Shown: positions 44,030-55,010, counted from the stretch's first letter. The stretch is 64,000 nucleotides of DNA from Ascarosepion bandense (GCA_037127315.1 JBBBDQ010001124.1:1670001-1734000), one strand, 5' to 3'. The notes: a model not told the origin generated them from the sequence alone. Made by a program: numbers and translations.

Positions 44030-44415
44030 CTAGCCCCAATCTGGGTCCCACCCATTCACAGTCAGGTTAGCCAAATGCAGACGACAATTCTACTCCTGCA
44101 GCTTCTTCTCTCGCACTTCCCGCCTGTGGAACTCGCTCCCGTATTCTTGCTTTCCTGACAGCTACAACCTCCAGAAATTTAAATGCAAAGTCAATACTCA
44201 TCTACTAACCACTGGACTCTAGCTCTCTCCCCACCTCTGTATATCCTTCCCTTTCTCTCCACCTATGTATCTGTCATCGCACCTGCTTTCTCAGCTTTCT
44301 ATTGTTCCTTTCTAACTAGCTTGTACTCCTCACTCTTTTCTAATTAATCTTTTTACATTTATGTAGCCCCCTGCACATCAGTGGTGTTTCCGGGGTGAAA
44401 TGATTAAAAAAAAAC
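44030..44415 (+). mobile_element. jockey/CR1-like LINE, 3' end with poly(A)
   Basis: Plus-strand copy: TGGGTCCCACCCATTCACAG, the CTTCCCGCCTGTGGAACTCG coding end, a stop, then a 3' UTR with CATTTATGTAGCCCCCTGCA and GGGGTGAAATGATTA plus A9. It gives the cleanest view of the 3' UTR in sense orientation. Confidence 0.85.
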
Positions 44416-44517
44416 AACTTTGTATTACTTCTGCACCTGCCTCCCATTCCTCAGATTTAGCCCCTGGGAACTTTTATCTCTTCTCTAGCATAACTAGTCT
44501 GGGTCTTTTTTGATACC

Positions 44518-44556
<39 letters not shown>

Positions 44557-44772
44557 AAGCAAAGTCTTTGTAAAATCAACAGAAAGCCTGCTAAGTAATG
44601 AAAGAAAATTAAAATAAAAGCCAAGAGAAAACTTGATAAAAAAAAGAAACGAGTAAAAAAAAACATAAAGCAAGAATATTGCTCTATGTCTAGGTCACCA
44701 AATCATACCAATTACATTACCGAGATGTATAACTTAAAAAGAGTCAAAGTTCAAATACTTGACTTTCATGTG

Positions 44773-44777
44773 TGTGT

Positions 44778-44838
<61 letters not shown>
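44773..44838. repeat. (TG)n(TA)n microsatellite
   Basis: A short TG run followed by about 29 TA units, the longest uninterrupted TA tract in the window. Confidence 0.95.
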
Positions 44839-44841
<3 letters not shown>

Positions 44842-44961
44842 CGGCAGAAGGAAAACTTTTTCAATGCTGACAATGCGCTCATAAAGAAGAGTTTCTTTTT
44901 GTATTTTATTTATATTGACTTTAAAGATATATTTTACACACATGCACAAATCTATATATAT

Positions 44962-45146
44962 AGAGTGGCAATAAACTCACTATACAGTTACTTCCAATTA
45001 AGCAATTAATGAACAGTCCATGGTTCCGGTTAATAATATAAAATGTAGTGGTAAACAATAATTACCAATTTTGTTTTTTTTTCTGATTCTGTTTTGCTTT
45101 TTTTTTATTATAAGTAATTTTATAGTGACTTTATTGCCACCCTCTG
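44962..45146. mobile_element. MITE-like element with about 32-bp terminal inverted repeats
   Basis: Left end AGAGTGGCAATAAACTCACT and right end AGTGACTTTATTGCCACCCT are inverted matches that extend inward to TTACTT/AAGTAA. The interior is AT-rich and non-coding. A second, left-truncated copy follows at 45395-45540. Confidence 0.7.
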
Positions 45147-45353
45147 TGCGTTATATATTATTTGTCTACATTTCTGAGATCAGGTAGTATTTACAGTATT
45201 TATATTCAGACTATTGTTCGAATCTGTTGCCATTTGTACGGCGTTTTGACCATTCTATGCTACAACTACCAGAAGAGACTCTAGGCAAGAAATGAAGATC
45301 ATATACCCCAGTGACTGTAATAAAGGGTTCAGTTCAAAATTCCTAGCACCTTT

Positions 45354-45394
<41 letters not shown>

Positions 45395-45540
45395 AATTTA
45401 TTATTAAAATGGTTCCAGTTAGTGATATAAAACACAGTGGTAAACAATAATAAATTAATTACCAATTTTGTTTTTTCTTCTGATTCTGCTTTACTTTTTT
45501 TATTATAAGTAACTGTAAAGTGACTTTATTGCCACTTGTA
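45395..45540. mobile_element. Truncated copy of the 44962 MITE
   Basis: Shares GGTAAACAATAATAAATTAA-type interior, CCAATTTTGTTTTTTCTTCT and the right end AAAGTGACTTTATTGCCACT; the left terminal repeat is missing. Confidence 0.65.
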
Positions 45541-45769
45541 TCTGAGGATGCCTGTCTACCAGACTAGTTTGCTAATCCCTATTGCAGATGCCTGCTCAGG
45601 TACATTTGTGTTTGTTCAATGCCCACAGAGCTCACCTTTAGTTTATACTGCAACTCATGTTAAGCAGATCTTAGTAACAGTTTCTGAGAGAGAGGGGGAG
45701 GGGAGGGGGAGGGGAGAGAGAAAGTGTGTGATCTGGCATGATCAGCAGTCTGGACAAGGCCAGTAGGCT

Positions 45770-46055
45770 CAAACCCTTGGCCACTATGACTTGTGACTTT
45801 GTGCTAGTATAACCATCAATGGATCCCAAAGGGTTCCATCTACCTAAATTTCACTCGCAAGGTTTGGGTCAACCTGTGATATGGTTTTCAGACCCTTTCC
45901 AAAGGTGCTACATGCTGAGATCGCCTCCTTTGGACCAATAACATCAAGAAATTTTCTTGACAAATCGTCCATGGTGAGATTCAAACCAGGCTCTCATAAT
46001 CAGAAAATGAATGTTCTAACCCCTCAGTTATGTGCCCTTTACATATATATATATA
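45770..46055 (-). mobile_element. tRNA-derived SINE, third family
   Basis: On the minus strand the head at 46040 reads GCACATAACTGAGGGGTTAG (A box), followed by GGTTTGAATCTC (B box) about 40 nt on. A non-tRNA body continues to about 45770. A single copy in this window; unlike SINE-A or B beyond the promoter boxes. Confidence 0.55.
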
Positions 46056-46499
46056 TGCATGTGTGTCATTAAAAATCAACATATTTTGAAACCATATTTC
46101 TGTCCTGGGTATGACAATAAACTACATCTGGCAGCAAGGCCTTTTATCAGAAGATTGGAGGTTTTGAGGAATGTGAATCAATTTTTTGATTACTGTTGTT
46201 CCCAGGTTCACTCTGATCCATGGTCATTCTGATCCTGTTCTGGTCCCTGCTATGGGTAAATAGTGGACAATCCAAACAAAATTCAACAGTACATTTTTAT
46301 AAAATTACTAACAATATATTTTATGATCTACAAAATATATATCTAAAAAACATACCTTTACTCCACAAGTATAAAATTATGTACAAATTATCTGTTGTTG
46401 CAACCATAAAGTTGGATACAAAATATTTATATTTTGGCATTAAAAACCCATTAATAACCCAGTAAATAACTCATATTTTTGGCATTAAATAACCCATTA
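46056..46499. other. No gene seen
   Basis: AT-rich DNA leading into a tandem repeat. Confidence 0.5.
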
Positions 46500-46785
46500 A
46501 ATAACCCATATAATATTCTACAATTTCTAAAAGAAATCCAACTGTATTCCAAAATATAACTTCAACAAAACTACAACATACAAGAACTCTTTTATGACAA
46601 TAATCCATATAATATCCTATAATTTCTTAAAGAAATCAAACTGTATTCCAAAATATAACTTTAACAAAACTACAACATAAAAGAACTCTTTTATGACAAT
46701 AATCCATACAATATCCTAAAATTTCTTAAAGAAATCAAACTGTATTCCAAAATATAACTTCAATAAAACTACAATATAAAACACA
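46500..46785. repeat. Three tandem 99-bp units
   Basis: CCATATAATATYCTA starts recur at 46506, 46605 and 46704. Each unit has TTCTTAAAGAAATC, CTGTATTCCAAAATATAACT and AAGAACTCTTTTATGACAAT. Units are over 90 percent alike by eye; the array ends partway through the third. Confidence 0.95.
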
Positions 46786-47532
46786 CTTATTACCACCTCT
46801 AGTGTATCATCTACTATGTATTCAAATGTGAAAGCAGAATAACGTATATTGTATTTTTATTACGTCAAAGCTTCCAAGAAAATTAAATTTTGGCATTAAA
46901 ACCAAATCAAACCATACTTGATTAATCTAGAAATGTGAGTTATTAAAAAACTATGTGTTGTGGGGGAGTTACCCACTTAATAATGGACTCTTCTTGGTCT
47001 ATATTAACTGAGAGTCAATTACTCTTGAGACGTGTGCAGGAGTGAGAGAGACTCTCGTGAGGACTAAGCAAGGGGCGACAGAGACTCTGGTTCCCAGTAC
47101 GACTTCAGTTCAGCACAAGCTTTTATTACTTTCCTCTTTATATCTCTTTGTATCTCCTTGTATTTGTTTGGATTTCTTCTTGACGTAATATATGTTCTTG
47201 AACCTACCACCTTGTTGACTTATTATTTTATGGTCCCATACCGGGTCCATGTCACTATGTTTGACGTAAAGAATGTAAAGACCCCAAAACCCAACAAAAC
47301 ATTTCAAGAGTTTTTAGTAGCAGATTTGATGCAAAGATGTTGCCCCAATTTTTCAGTAAAAGTTACATAACTGTTCCAACCCAATTTTATTAAAATTTAA
47401 TACCATAATTGACCAGAAATAGATAAAAAGCTTATGGAGAAACGGACTCGGTAAGTTAGGTATCAAGAAGCATCAGGTGTGTTTCTTTTGAATGCTATAC
47501 TCAAAGTAAGTACAACATGGCGACTTTCCAAA

Positions 47533-47534
<2 letters not shown>
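46786..47534. other. No gene seen; possible old LTR
   Basis: 46955-47230 has a higher-GC, LTR-like look with a TGGTCCCATACCGGG string that could be a primer-binding site, but I cannot define both ends or a partner copy. Confidence 0.35.

Positions 47535-47594
<60 letters not shown>
47535..47594. repeat. (CA)n(TA)n microsatellite
   Basis: A compound tract directly abutting the left end of the small inverted-repeat element at 47594. Confidence 0.95.
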
Positions 47595-47597
<3 letters not shown>

Positions 47598-48083
47598 AAT
47601 AGTTGTTACAATGGTTTATAAATTCATAGTATCACTACACAAAAATGTTCATGTTTTGAAGCTGTGATGAACTTTATCAAGGCAAAATGACGAAATGAGC
47701 TTTATTCTAAATTACGTATCTATAAACAAACACTAATAATAATCTAACAAATGCATTAGTGATTCACAGAAATAAATTCAACCACAATTTCGATTTTAAA
47801 AATGCCACACTAATAAAAAAAGTAAACAATTTATTCAGAAGAAAAGTTCTCGAGAGCGCTGCTATCCAGTATAACCAAAACATCAATTTGCGCCCCGGAT
47901 TTTTCCCAATCTCACCTTTACTTATGGAAATTATACTAAAACAGACTAACATACATAATAAAAATTTCAAAGAAAACGGTTGAATTCCCAAGCTGTTTTA
48001 CGTGCTTCGAACAGCTTCAAAACGCGAAAATTTTTGTGTAGTGATACTATGAATTTATAAACCATTTTAATAACTATTACAAT
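47594..48083 (+). mobile_element. Mini Penelope-like element with inverted ends
   Basis: The ends (47594-47662 and 48006-48083) are inverted copies of about 72 bp (TATTGTAATAGTTGTTACAA..., ATTCATAGTATCACTACACA). Inside, a 74-codon frame (47759-47983) encodes NKFNHNFDFKNATLIK and VLESAAIQYNQNINLRPGFF, resembling the C-terminal tail that follows the GIY-YIG nuclease in Penelope-like elements. RT and nuclease core are absent. A near-identical frame lies inverted in the next element. Confidence 0.6.
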
Positions 48084-48176
48084 ATAACGCTCTACATTGT
48101 ATCAAGCACTCTTTATAAAGTAAATGCATGAACAGCAGGTAAAAAAACCTACCAGTTGCACAACTTTGGTACAATA

Positions 48177-48216
<40 letters not shown>

Positions 48217-48415
48217 CCAGGTGAAGAGGACCCAAGAATTTACTATTTTGAGTACCCCTGCATTTATTTTATTATGAACAGTGCTCAATATAATAAATAT
48301 TATAGAGCCTAATATAATCATAAAATTATGAATTAATTGTACATTGCGACACGGAAATACAGAAATTTCCGTGTTGCAACGGACAATTAATTCATAATGA
48401 TATGATTATATATAT

Positions 48416-49137
48416 ATGGTTAAATAAAATAAAGACAAGAGGAAAACTGTATTTTAAATCGCCTACACGTTTTGTCCTGTGATGGACTTTATCAAGGCAA
48501 AATGACGAAATGAGCTTTTACGTATCTATAAACAAACAATGTTGGCAATCACAAAGACGCTCACAAATCATTTCAAAAGATTAACAGAATATTTTAGTTT
48601 TTAGAATTTCTTCATGTGTAGTGCAAAGTCACGAGATATTAAAATGAAGGGAATTTGACCGTTTTCTTTGAAAACTGTTTATTTCGTGTGTTAGTCTGTT
48701 TTAGAATTTCTTTATATGTAGCGCAAAGTCACGAGATGTTAAAATGAAGGGAATTCAACCGTTTTCTTTGAAATTTTTATGATGTATGTTAGTCTGTTTT
48801 AGTATAATTTCCATAAGTAAAGGTGAGATTGGGAAAAATCCGGGGCGCAAATTGATGTTTTGGTTATACTGGATAGCAGCACTCTCGAGAACTTTTCTTT
48901 TGAATAAATTGTTTACACTTTTTATTAGTGTGGCATTTTTAAAATCGAAATTGTGGTTGAATTTATTTCTGTGAATCACTAATGCATTTGTTAGATTATT
49001 ATTAGTGTTTGTTTATAGATACGTAATTGAGAATAAAGCTTATTTCGTCTTTTTGCCCTGATAAAGTCCATCACAGGACGAAACGTGTAGGCGATTTAAA
49101 ATACAGTTTTCCTCTTGTCTTTATTTTATTTAACCAT
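48416..49137 (-). mobile_element. Mini Penelope-like element with inverted ends, second copy
   Basis: Inverted ends of about 120 bp (48416-48536, 49009-49137) share GGTTAAATAAAATAAAGACA and CTGTATTTTAAATCGCCTAC. A minus-strand 74-codon frame (48979-48755) is almost identical to that at 47759-47983. A 100-bp stretch (AAAGTCACGAGAT..., GAAGGGAATT) is tandemly duplicated at 48600-48702 and 48703-48800. A hammerhead-like motif lies in the right end. Confidence 0.65.
49053..49094 (+). ncRNA. Hammerhead-like motif in the inverted end (defective)
   Basis: Stem I TTGCC/GGCGA, core CTGATAAA (one base too long, and G8 replaced), stem II GTCC-ATCACA-GGAC (perfect), GAA, a minimal stem III ACGTGT, then A. 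Overall architecture fits, but the core defects predict inactivity. The inverted partner at about 48463-48500 is also mutated (GAA to AAA). Confidence 0.45.
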
Positions 49138-49181
49138 TCTGTCCTTAATATCAGATCATGACTGAGTATATTTTTACATGG

Positions 49182-49192
<11 letters not shown>

Positions 49193-49215
<23 letters not shown>

Positions 49216-49239
49216 CAAGAAAGATAGAGGGAAACAGAA

Positions 49240-49283
<44 letters not shown>
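49193..49283. repeat. (TA)(GA)(TA) compound microsatellite
   Basis: Immediately flanks the solo LTR on its left. Confidence 0.9.
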
Positions 49284-49288
<5 letters not shown>

Positions 49289-49571
49289 GGATGCCCGCGC
49301 CTATTCGGCTATAATGGACTATTCCATTACTATGTAAAGTAATGCTGGTATCTACGTAAGAGAGTGTGCTGAGCAGCCGATCGACAAGTCAGTCGTAGAC
49401 TTCCGGTGACGACCCGGAAGTACCCATTACTCATACTACGTCTTACGATGTTTGAGACGATTAACCTTTATTCTTGTATTGGATACTAATAACCTTTGTA
49501 AATATTATTTTCAAGGAATACAACAATTAACCTATTCCTGTTGTTGAGCTATTTATTCTTACTCATGACAT

Positions 49572-49575
<4 letters not shown>
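49284..49575 (+). mobile_element. Solo LTR of an LTR retrotransposon
   Basis: 292 bp bounded by TGTTGGGATGCC and CTCATGACATAACA (TGTT/AACA termini), with TATAT on both sides. The flank could be a 5-bp target duplication or simply the surrounding TA tract. Higher GC than its neighbours; no internal coding. Shares short strings with the LTR-like unit at 6941-9432. Confidence 0.65.
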
Positions 49576-49614
<39 letters not shown>

Positions 49615-49750
49615 AAATACATACATATGGATATACATACAAGTACATGCACATATATAAATATATTTCTGTTGGTAATAAAAAACTGCTAACAACGCTA
49701 TAAAGTATATATTAATAACTATACATATTATCCTCCATCTATATATAGCA

Positions 49751-50466
49751 CTAGCAGTATAGCCCGGCTTTGCCCGGGTGTAATGAAAGCTTTAAAACTA
49801 GTTCATGGTCCTGGAGCTCAGACTCTTTGGATGTTGGCACGAAAGACTAAAAAGCAATAGTTGTTTCCAGTTAAAGCGAAACTGTAGACTGAAAGAAAAA
49901 TGAATGAATGTAAGTCAAATTTTGATTTCCTGATTTCAATATCAAATAAGTTTTTTCCATTGTAAACTGAATTTTGAAGGCTAAATAAGTCCTCTGAGTA
50001 AATGGTATCATGGCTGAGACTAAGAACTACAATTATACCTACTTAGAGCCCAACCGAAGCAAAAACTAAAATAAAAGGGCTGAAAAAAATACAGACATAC
50101 AGGCAGATAAACAGGCACACACACAAATATCTTGCCTTTTACATATATATTATCAATTTTCTGCACTATTGTAAAAACTGCAACCTTGAAACTTCTGAAT
50201 ATCGTTTCTTATGTCTTTGTCTATGAGTGTATCAAATTTGATTAAAATCGGACCACTCCTTCTATAACCCGATTTTTTCGATTATCGATTATCGATTTTC
50301 AATATTTATCAGGGGTACCTCGATACAAAACCTAACTAAGAACACTTGCAGATGCTTATAGTACAACTGTGTAAATTTTCAAGAAAATCGGTTCAGCCGT
50401 TTTGGAGTCTATAGGTAACAGACATACACACACACAGACAAAGTTCCATTTATAAATAAGTTTAGA
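49751..50466 (-). mobile_element. Non-autonomous Helitron-like element, longest single copy
   Basis: Minus strand: TCTAAACTTATTTATAAATG at 50466 through CTAG at 49751, with the hairpin CCCGGGCAAAGCCGGG just before the end; A and T flanks fit. It joins the two 5' subfamilies seen elsewhere: an internal AAAAGGCAAGATATTTGTG junction near 50135 marks where one element end lies inside the other. Confidence 0.65.
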
Positions 50467-50659
50467 TTATTCAGCGTTTCATGCACTATGCAATCAAAAG
50501 ATACAATTTTTTTTTCCTCCAGCAATGGTGTAAGTAGCATGACAAACTGGGATTTCTTGCCTTGTGTGACAGCCAGTCTGGAAGAGAGAAATGTCTGAAG
50601 TCAAATCTGAAGAGGACTGTTTGATGACTTTGGTGTACACTGTGTGCTGTTTCTCTGAT

Positions 50660-50955
50660 TTGTGGTGCAGTGGATATCTACTCGGAACAAGAAATCGGAA
50701 AGCCGAGTTTGAATTTTAGTTGAATTCTTAGCTTTCACTTATGCACAAGTACTCTTAAGAAAGGTATTAATCTGTCTCTTCCCTCCAGTTATGGGTTAAA
50801 TAATAGGACAGATTGGGTTCTATAGCCTTGGCTGGCAACCAGTCTACCGCAGAAAGCAATGGCAACCTACTGCGGGATAATCTTCTGCCTAGTCAGTCAT
50901 GTCTCTTTCGAGTCATGATCGCCCAAACCATGTATCACGTATGGCACTTAACTGA
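50660..50955 (+). mobile_element. SINE-A copy, full length
   Basis: TTTGTGGTGCAGTGGATATC head with an exact A box; complete body; tail trimmed to TTAACTGATGG. Confidence 0.9.
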
Positions 50956-51084
50956 TGGTTGATTCTATACAAGCTTTCATCACTAAAAAAAAAAATCACT
51001 TGTAAAAATGGACTAGCAGTTCACTTCTAAAACTGAACTGTTGCTTCTTTATATATTAAAAGCAATGGGAGAATCCATCGCATA

Positions 51085-51480
51085 TATTTTTTTTTCCATT
51101 TTTAAATGTGTTATTACCCGACCTAGGTTTCTACCATAAGTGGTGTCTTCAGGCGATTTGCAATAACTGATTTTATCATTTATCATTTTTTTTTAAGCAC
51201 GCTCATGTAACGGTTGGTTTTTTGAACACTCACATGACAGGCAATTTTTAAGTGCACAATTTTTAAAATTACAAGAAATTATAACGTTTTTAACCATGGA
51301 TGAAAACGTTATAATTTTTTGTAATTTTAAAAATTGCACATTCAAAAATTCTCAGTCACATGAGCATTCTAAAAAATCCACCATTATGTGAGCATTCTTA
51401 AAAAATTGAAAATCGCCTGAAGACACCACTCGTGGTAGAAATCTAGGTCACGTAATAACTCGTTTACAAATGGAAAATAT
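51085..51480. mobile_element. Foldback element with hammerhead-like arms and central palindrome
   Basis: Outer arms (51085-51160 and 51410-51480) are inverted: TTATTACCCGACCTAGGTTT versus AAATCTAGGTCACGTAATAA. The centre (51257-51343) is a near-perfect AT-rich palindrome, ACAATTTTTAAAATTACAAG... Each arm, read outward, has CTGAAGA (a valid CUGANGA core), a 4-5 bp stem II, GAA, and ACCTAGGT or ATCTAGGT followed by C, a good stem III and cleavage base. A clear stem I is lacking. Confidence 0.65.
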
Positions 51481-51909
51481 TCAACAGTTCTACAATATAA
51501 TTGTATTGAACACTTTTTAATACAAATGTGCACTGGTCTAATTTTATCATGACCAAAAACTAAGTAATTAAACAATATATATATATATATATATTAGAAG
51601 TAGTGCAAACAAATGGGCTAACAGTCCACTGTTCATAGTAATTTACTTTTTCAAAGATTGCTCGATATGTTAAAAACAAACCCAAATGAAAAAAACTTGA
51701 AACAACAAGAGAATATAAAAGGAGAAATCAGGAGCCAATAAGCAAAAACAAAAATTATAAGGAAAAGGAAACATAACCAAATAAAAAAAAGAATATACAC
51801 TTGCTTACACAATAATCCTAAGTGCTCAGTATCTATAGCAAAGAGACTAAGACAGATAAGTAACCCTAACCAACGACACTGAACAAAGAGATCTAAATCA
51901 AAGGTCTAA

Positions 51910-51950
51910 ATCATTACACCAAGTTTCTTACAATATGATCATCTAATGAT
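51910..51950 (-). ncRNA. Hammerhead-like motif, damaged core
   Basis: Minus strand: stem I ATCAT/ATGAT (perfect), core TAGATGA (C3 and U4 changed), weak stem II, GAA, stem III ACTTGGTGT, A. Related to the copy at 52204. Confidence 0.45.
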
Positions 51951-51959
51951 AAGGAGAAG

Positions 51960-51961
<2 letters not shown>

Positions 51962-52000
<39 letters not shown>

Positions 52001-52015
52001 TAGATAGATAGATAC
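51962..52015. repeat. (TA)n(GATA)n microsatellite
   Basis: Lies between the two related hammerhead-bearing segments. Confidence 0.95.
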
Positions 52016-52120
52016 CTGCACCTGTTTCAGCATTCACCCTGGTCGAGTTGAGGGGGCTTCCTCCTGAGTGATAGAGAAAGATTCGTTAGGATTTGTTTAA
52101 GGGAAGGGTTCCAAGTCCTA

Positions 52121-52167
<47 letters not shown>
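52121..52167. repeat. (TC)n(TA)n microsatellite
   Basis: Compound tract. Confidence 0.95.
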
Positions 52168-52203
52168 AGCATAAATGAATAAAGTTAATGAGATTAGGTT
52201 CAA

Positions 52204-52244
52204 GTCACTACACCAAATTTCTTGCAATACGATCATCAGACGAC
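52204..52244 (-). ncRNA. Hammerhead ribozyme candidate, core intact
   Basis: Minus strand: stem I GTCGT/GTGAC (three Watson-Crick, two G-U), core CTGATGA, stem II TCGT-ATT-GCAA with one C-A mismatch, GAA, stem III ATTTGGTGT (closing A-U), cleavage base A. Compared with 51910-51950, stem I pairs change together (G-C versus A-U at the outer pair), which supports a shared fold. Confidence 0.55.
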
Positions 52245-52259
52245 ATGTAGCTTATATAA

Positions 52260-53180
52260 CTGCCTAAATTTTTTTAATAAATAAATAAAATTAATGAATT
52301 TTATAAAATGTTGTGAGAAATATTAAAATCAAAGTTTTCAAATAACATTTGAAACTTTGTTTTTTTTAACTGCATTTTGCTTAAGCAAAAAGGAAGAATT
52401 TCTTAAAAATCAAAAATTAACATTTTGCAAGGAACTAAAGATTAAAACTTTGATTTTTTTTTCTTATTTTTTTCTTCTCACTTTTTTTAAAAAGATTTTT
52501 CTTACAGGAAACGTTTTCCTTCAAAACATCAAGATTTAATCCAAGTTCTCACTTTCAATATTTTTTCCCCCTTCGTTCAATTGAATAAGCAAGCAAACAA
52601 ATTTCTCCAGCTGCATACATATTTTTTTTCTTTTCTGCAGTTGGAATCTGTTTTGCCTGCACACCATTTGCATTTCTGCCACCAGTGAGTAGGCTAAAAG
52701 CAAGGAGAAACAATCACTTTTTAAAAAAATATATGTAGCGTCAACATAATAAGGAACAGAATCTCTTGTTTTCTTCTATTGATTTGCATCGAGTCTGGTG
52801 AATTGGTACACTTTTTTGCAAATTCGTCTTTTCTGAAACATATTCTGAGCATTGATCAAGATAAACAACTGAGTTACTACATTACTTACTAAACTTTTAA
52901 ACACTTGACGGTGATTACTGTTCTAAATTAATTTCATAGAAGCATTGTGATATAACAGATCTGCTTTAATAAATTGTCATTTCAATCAGGCAAATCTGAT
53001 CTTAATAAAACTTCATCATTTTTTTTTACACTAATGTTCAAGGCCCAACAGCCACTCAAGGGAGAATCATGCCAGAATAGAATTTGCATTTGATATCACA
53101 CCAGCAACATACAGAATTGACCTAAGCCACTGAATGCAAAATGATGTTACCTCAAAAGTGTACATGGATTACAAGAGTGT
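52260..53180. other. No gene seen
   Basis: T-rich AT-rich DNA with a short imperfect inverted pair around 52330-52460 (CAAAGTTTTCAAAT / AAAACTTTGATTTT). An inverted scrap of repeat E lies near 53045. Confidence 0.5.
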
Positions 53181-53182
53181 TG

Positions 53183-53386
53183 TTTTTTTTTTAATCATTT
53201 CACCCCAAGCAAAGTGGGACCATCATTAATAAACAGGTAAACAGGGAGTTTAAGTTAAAGAAAAGACTTGGTACAGGGTGTATTGAAGAAAAGATGAAAA
53301 GATGAATGGGAATCAAGTAGATAAAAGATGGTAATTAACATTGCATTTAAACTTTTGGAGATTGTAACTATCAGGCAAGCAAGCAA
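53183..53386 (-). mobile_element. jockey/CR1-like LINE tail, older copy
   Basis: T run then ATCATTTCACCCCAAGCAAA and 3' UTR sequence to AGGCAAGCAAGCAA. There a second LINE insertion begins, with its own T run at 53388. Confidence 0.7.
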
Positions 53387-53387
53387 T

Positions 53388-54812
53388 TTTTTTTTTGTTT
53401 TTTGTTTTTTTAATCATTTCACCCCAAGCAAGGCATTCCACTGCCACTATTGCGCTTGGGTCTACTTAGTGGGAGATAAATAGGAAGAGTGGTTAGATAT
53501 AGGAAATGTCAGAAGGGGGGGGGGTGGGGGTGATAGATAGTTGGGTGGGTGGGAAGAGTGTTTGAAAGAATGGAAGTTAGTTTGTTAGGAGGTGTCTATT
53601 GACCTTACATTTAAACTCCTGGAGATTGTAGCCATCAGGGAAGCAGTCATGTGGAAGAGAATTTCACAGTTGGGAAGTGCGAGAAAAAAAACTGTTGGAG
53701 TAGAAGTTGCGGTTGCATTTTATCGGTTTCACTGTAAAAGGGTGGGATTTAGTTGCTAATCTAGTATCTCATGCAAATTCGAACCTAGGGGGCACCAGTG
53801 ATCTAAGTTCATCGGAGCAGAAGCCGTGAAAGTATTTATAGAAGAGACACAGGGAAGCCACGTTGCGCCGGTGAGAGAGAGTCTGCAGTCGGTCTGCTAA
53901 GTCGGGATCGATCACATTACAGACCATCCGCTTTACCTTGTCCAGAAGCCCAAGGAGAATAGCAGGGGCACCCGACCAGATATGGTAGCAGTATTCAATG
54001 CACGGGCGGATGGTAGATTTATAAATGTGCAGGATAGATTCAGACAGAAAAAACCTCCGGGCCCTACACAGAGAACCAACTTTCATAGCAGCGGATTTAG
54101 CAATGGATTCGATATAGTCATTCCACTTGAGGTCCGCTGAAAGTGTGAGACCAAGGAGGCGTAGTGTTTTACTCTCTGGGAGGCAAGCCTGGTCCATGCT
54201 AATAGGAGGTAGGTGTGATTGTCTATGATGATTAATTGATTGTAGCTTCGTTTTAGAAGCATTAAAATTTACAAGCCATTTCTTACCCCAGTGTACTACG
54301 GATTGGAGGTCCTTTCCAAGCTCAGCTGCAAGGTTAGCTTTGTCGCCCACACCAGATTTTTGGTCGAGGCGAGAATAAACTGTGGTGTCATCGGCGTACA
54401 TACCTACTTGGGATCTTATGGTATCAGGGAGATCATTAATGTAGATCAGAAAGAGCGTAGGACATAGGATTGAGCCTTGAGGGACACCCGCATTCGTATC
54501 GTAGCTCTGGGAGGCATGTCCGTTTAATACCACTTTCAATGTGCGGTTAGATAGGAATGACTGGATTAGTTCAAACAATTGTCCCACTATACCATAGCTC
54601 CACAGTTTGCATAGAAGGCCAGCATGCTAAACTCTGTCGCACACTTTAGAGATATCCAAGGCAACGGTTTGGGCTTCACCATTCCTATCGAGTGCCTGAT
54701 ATATGTACTCGGTGATGGTCGTTAGTATATCAGCAGTAGACCTGGTGAAGCAGAATCCATACTGTTTGTCTGAGAGAAGCCCGTGGGCCGTGAGATGCTG
54801 AATGACCTCGGA
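53388..54812 (-). pseudogene. jockey/CR1-like LINE copy with reverse transcriptase
   Basis: Poly(A) (T run at 53388) and 3' UTR, then a 272-codon frame (54587-53769) with GVPQGSILCP (residues 34-43) and MYADDTTVY (63-71). An in-frame TAG at 54629-54627 (Trp in the sister copy) separates the upstream RT part, which continues to about 54812 (TRSTADILTT-like, YGF). Nearly identical in layout to 34386-36105, so a recent relative. Lacks the endonuclease. Confidence 0.85.
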
Positions 54813-54837
54813 TGGAAGGGAGTTATAGATTCAATGT

Positions 54838-55010
54838 AGTCGTTTCACTTCACATCGATTGAAAAAGGGAATAAATGAAAAAAATGACTGAGACAAATGT
54901 ATAACCATCCATGCTAGCAATGAGTGGGCAGAAGGTCTCTCTCTGATCGCAGACAAGAATGTAAGGACCTTGTTTTAGACCAGGGGCCATGTGGATCACA
55001 CACACATACT
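54838..55010 (+). repeat. Interspersed repeat G
   Basis: GAATAAATGAAAAAAATGAC, CATCCATGCTAGCAATGAGT and GACAAGAATGTAAGGACC recur at 55555-55645 (partial) and inverted at 16575-16720. Both 55-kb copies follow a LINE fragment ending AGTCGTTYCACTTC, so they may have been duplicated together with it. Confidence 0.6.

Noticed and set aside
46955..47230. LTR with primer-binding site
   Set aside because: LTR-like texture and a TGG-starting string are present, but neither boundary nor a second LTR could be defined.
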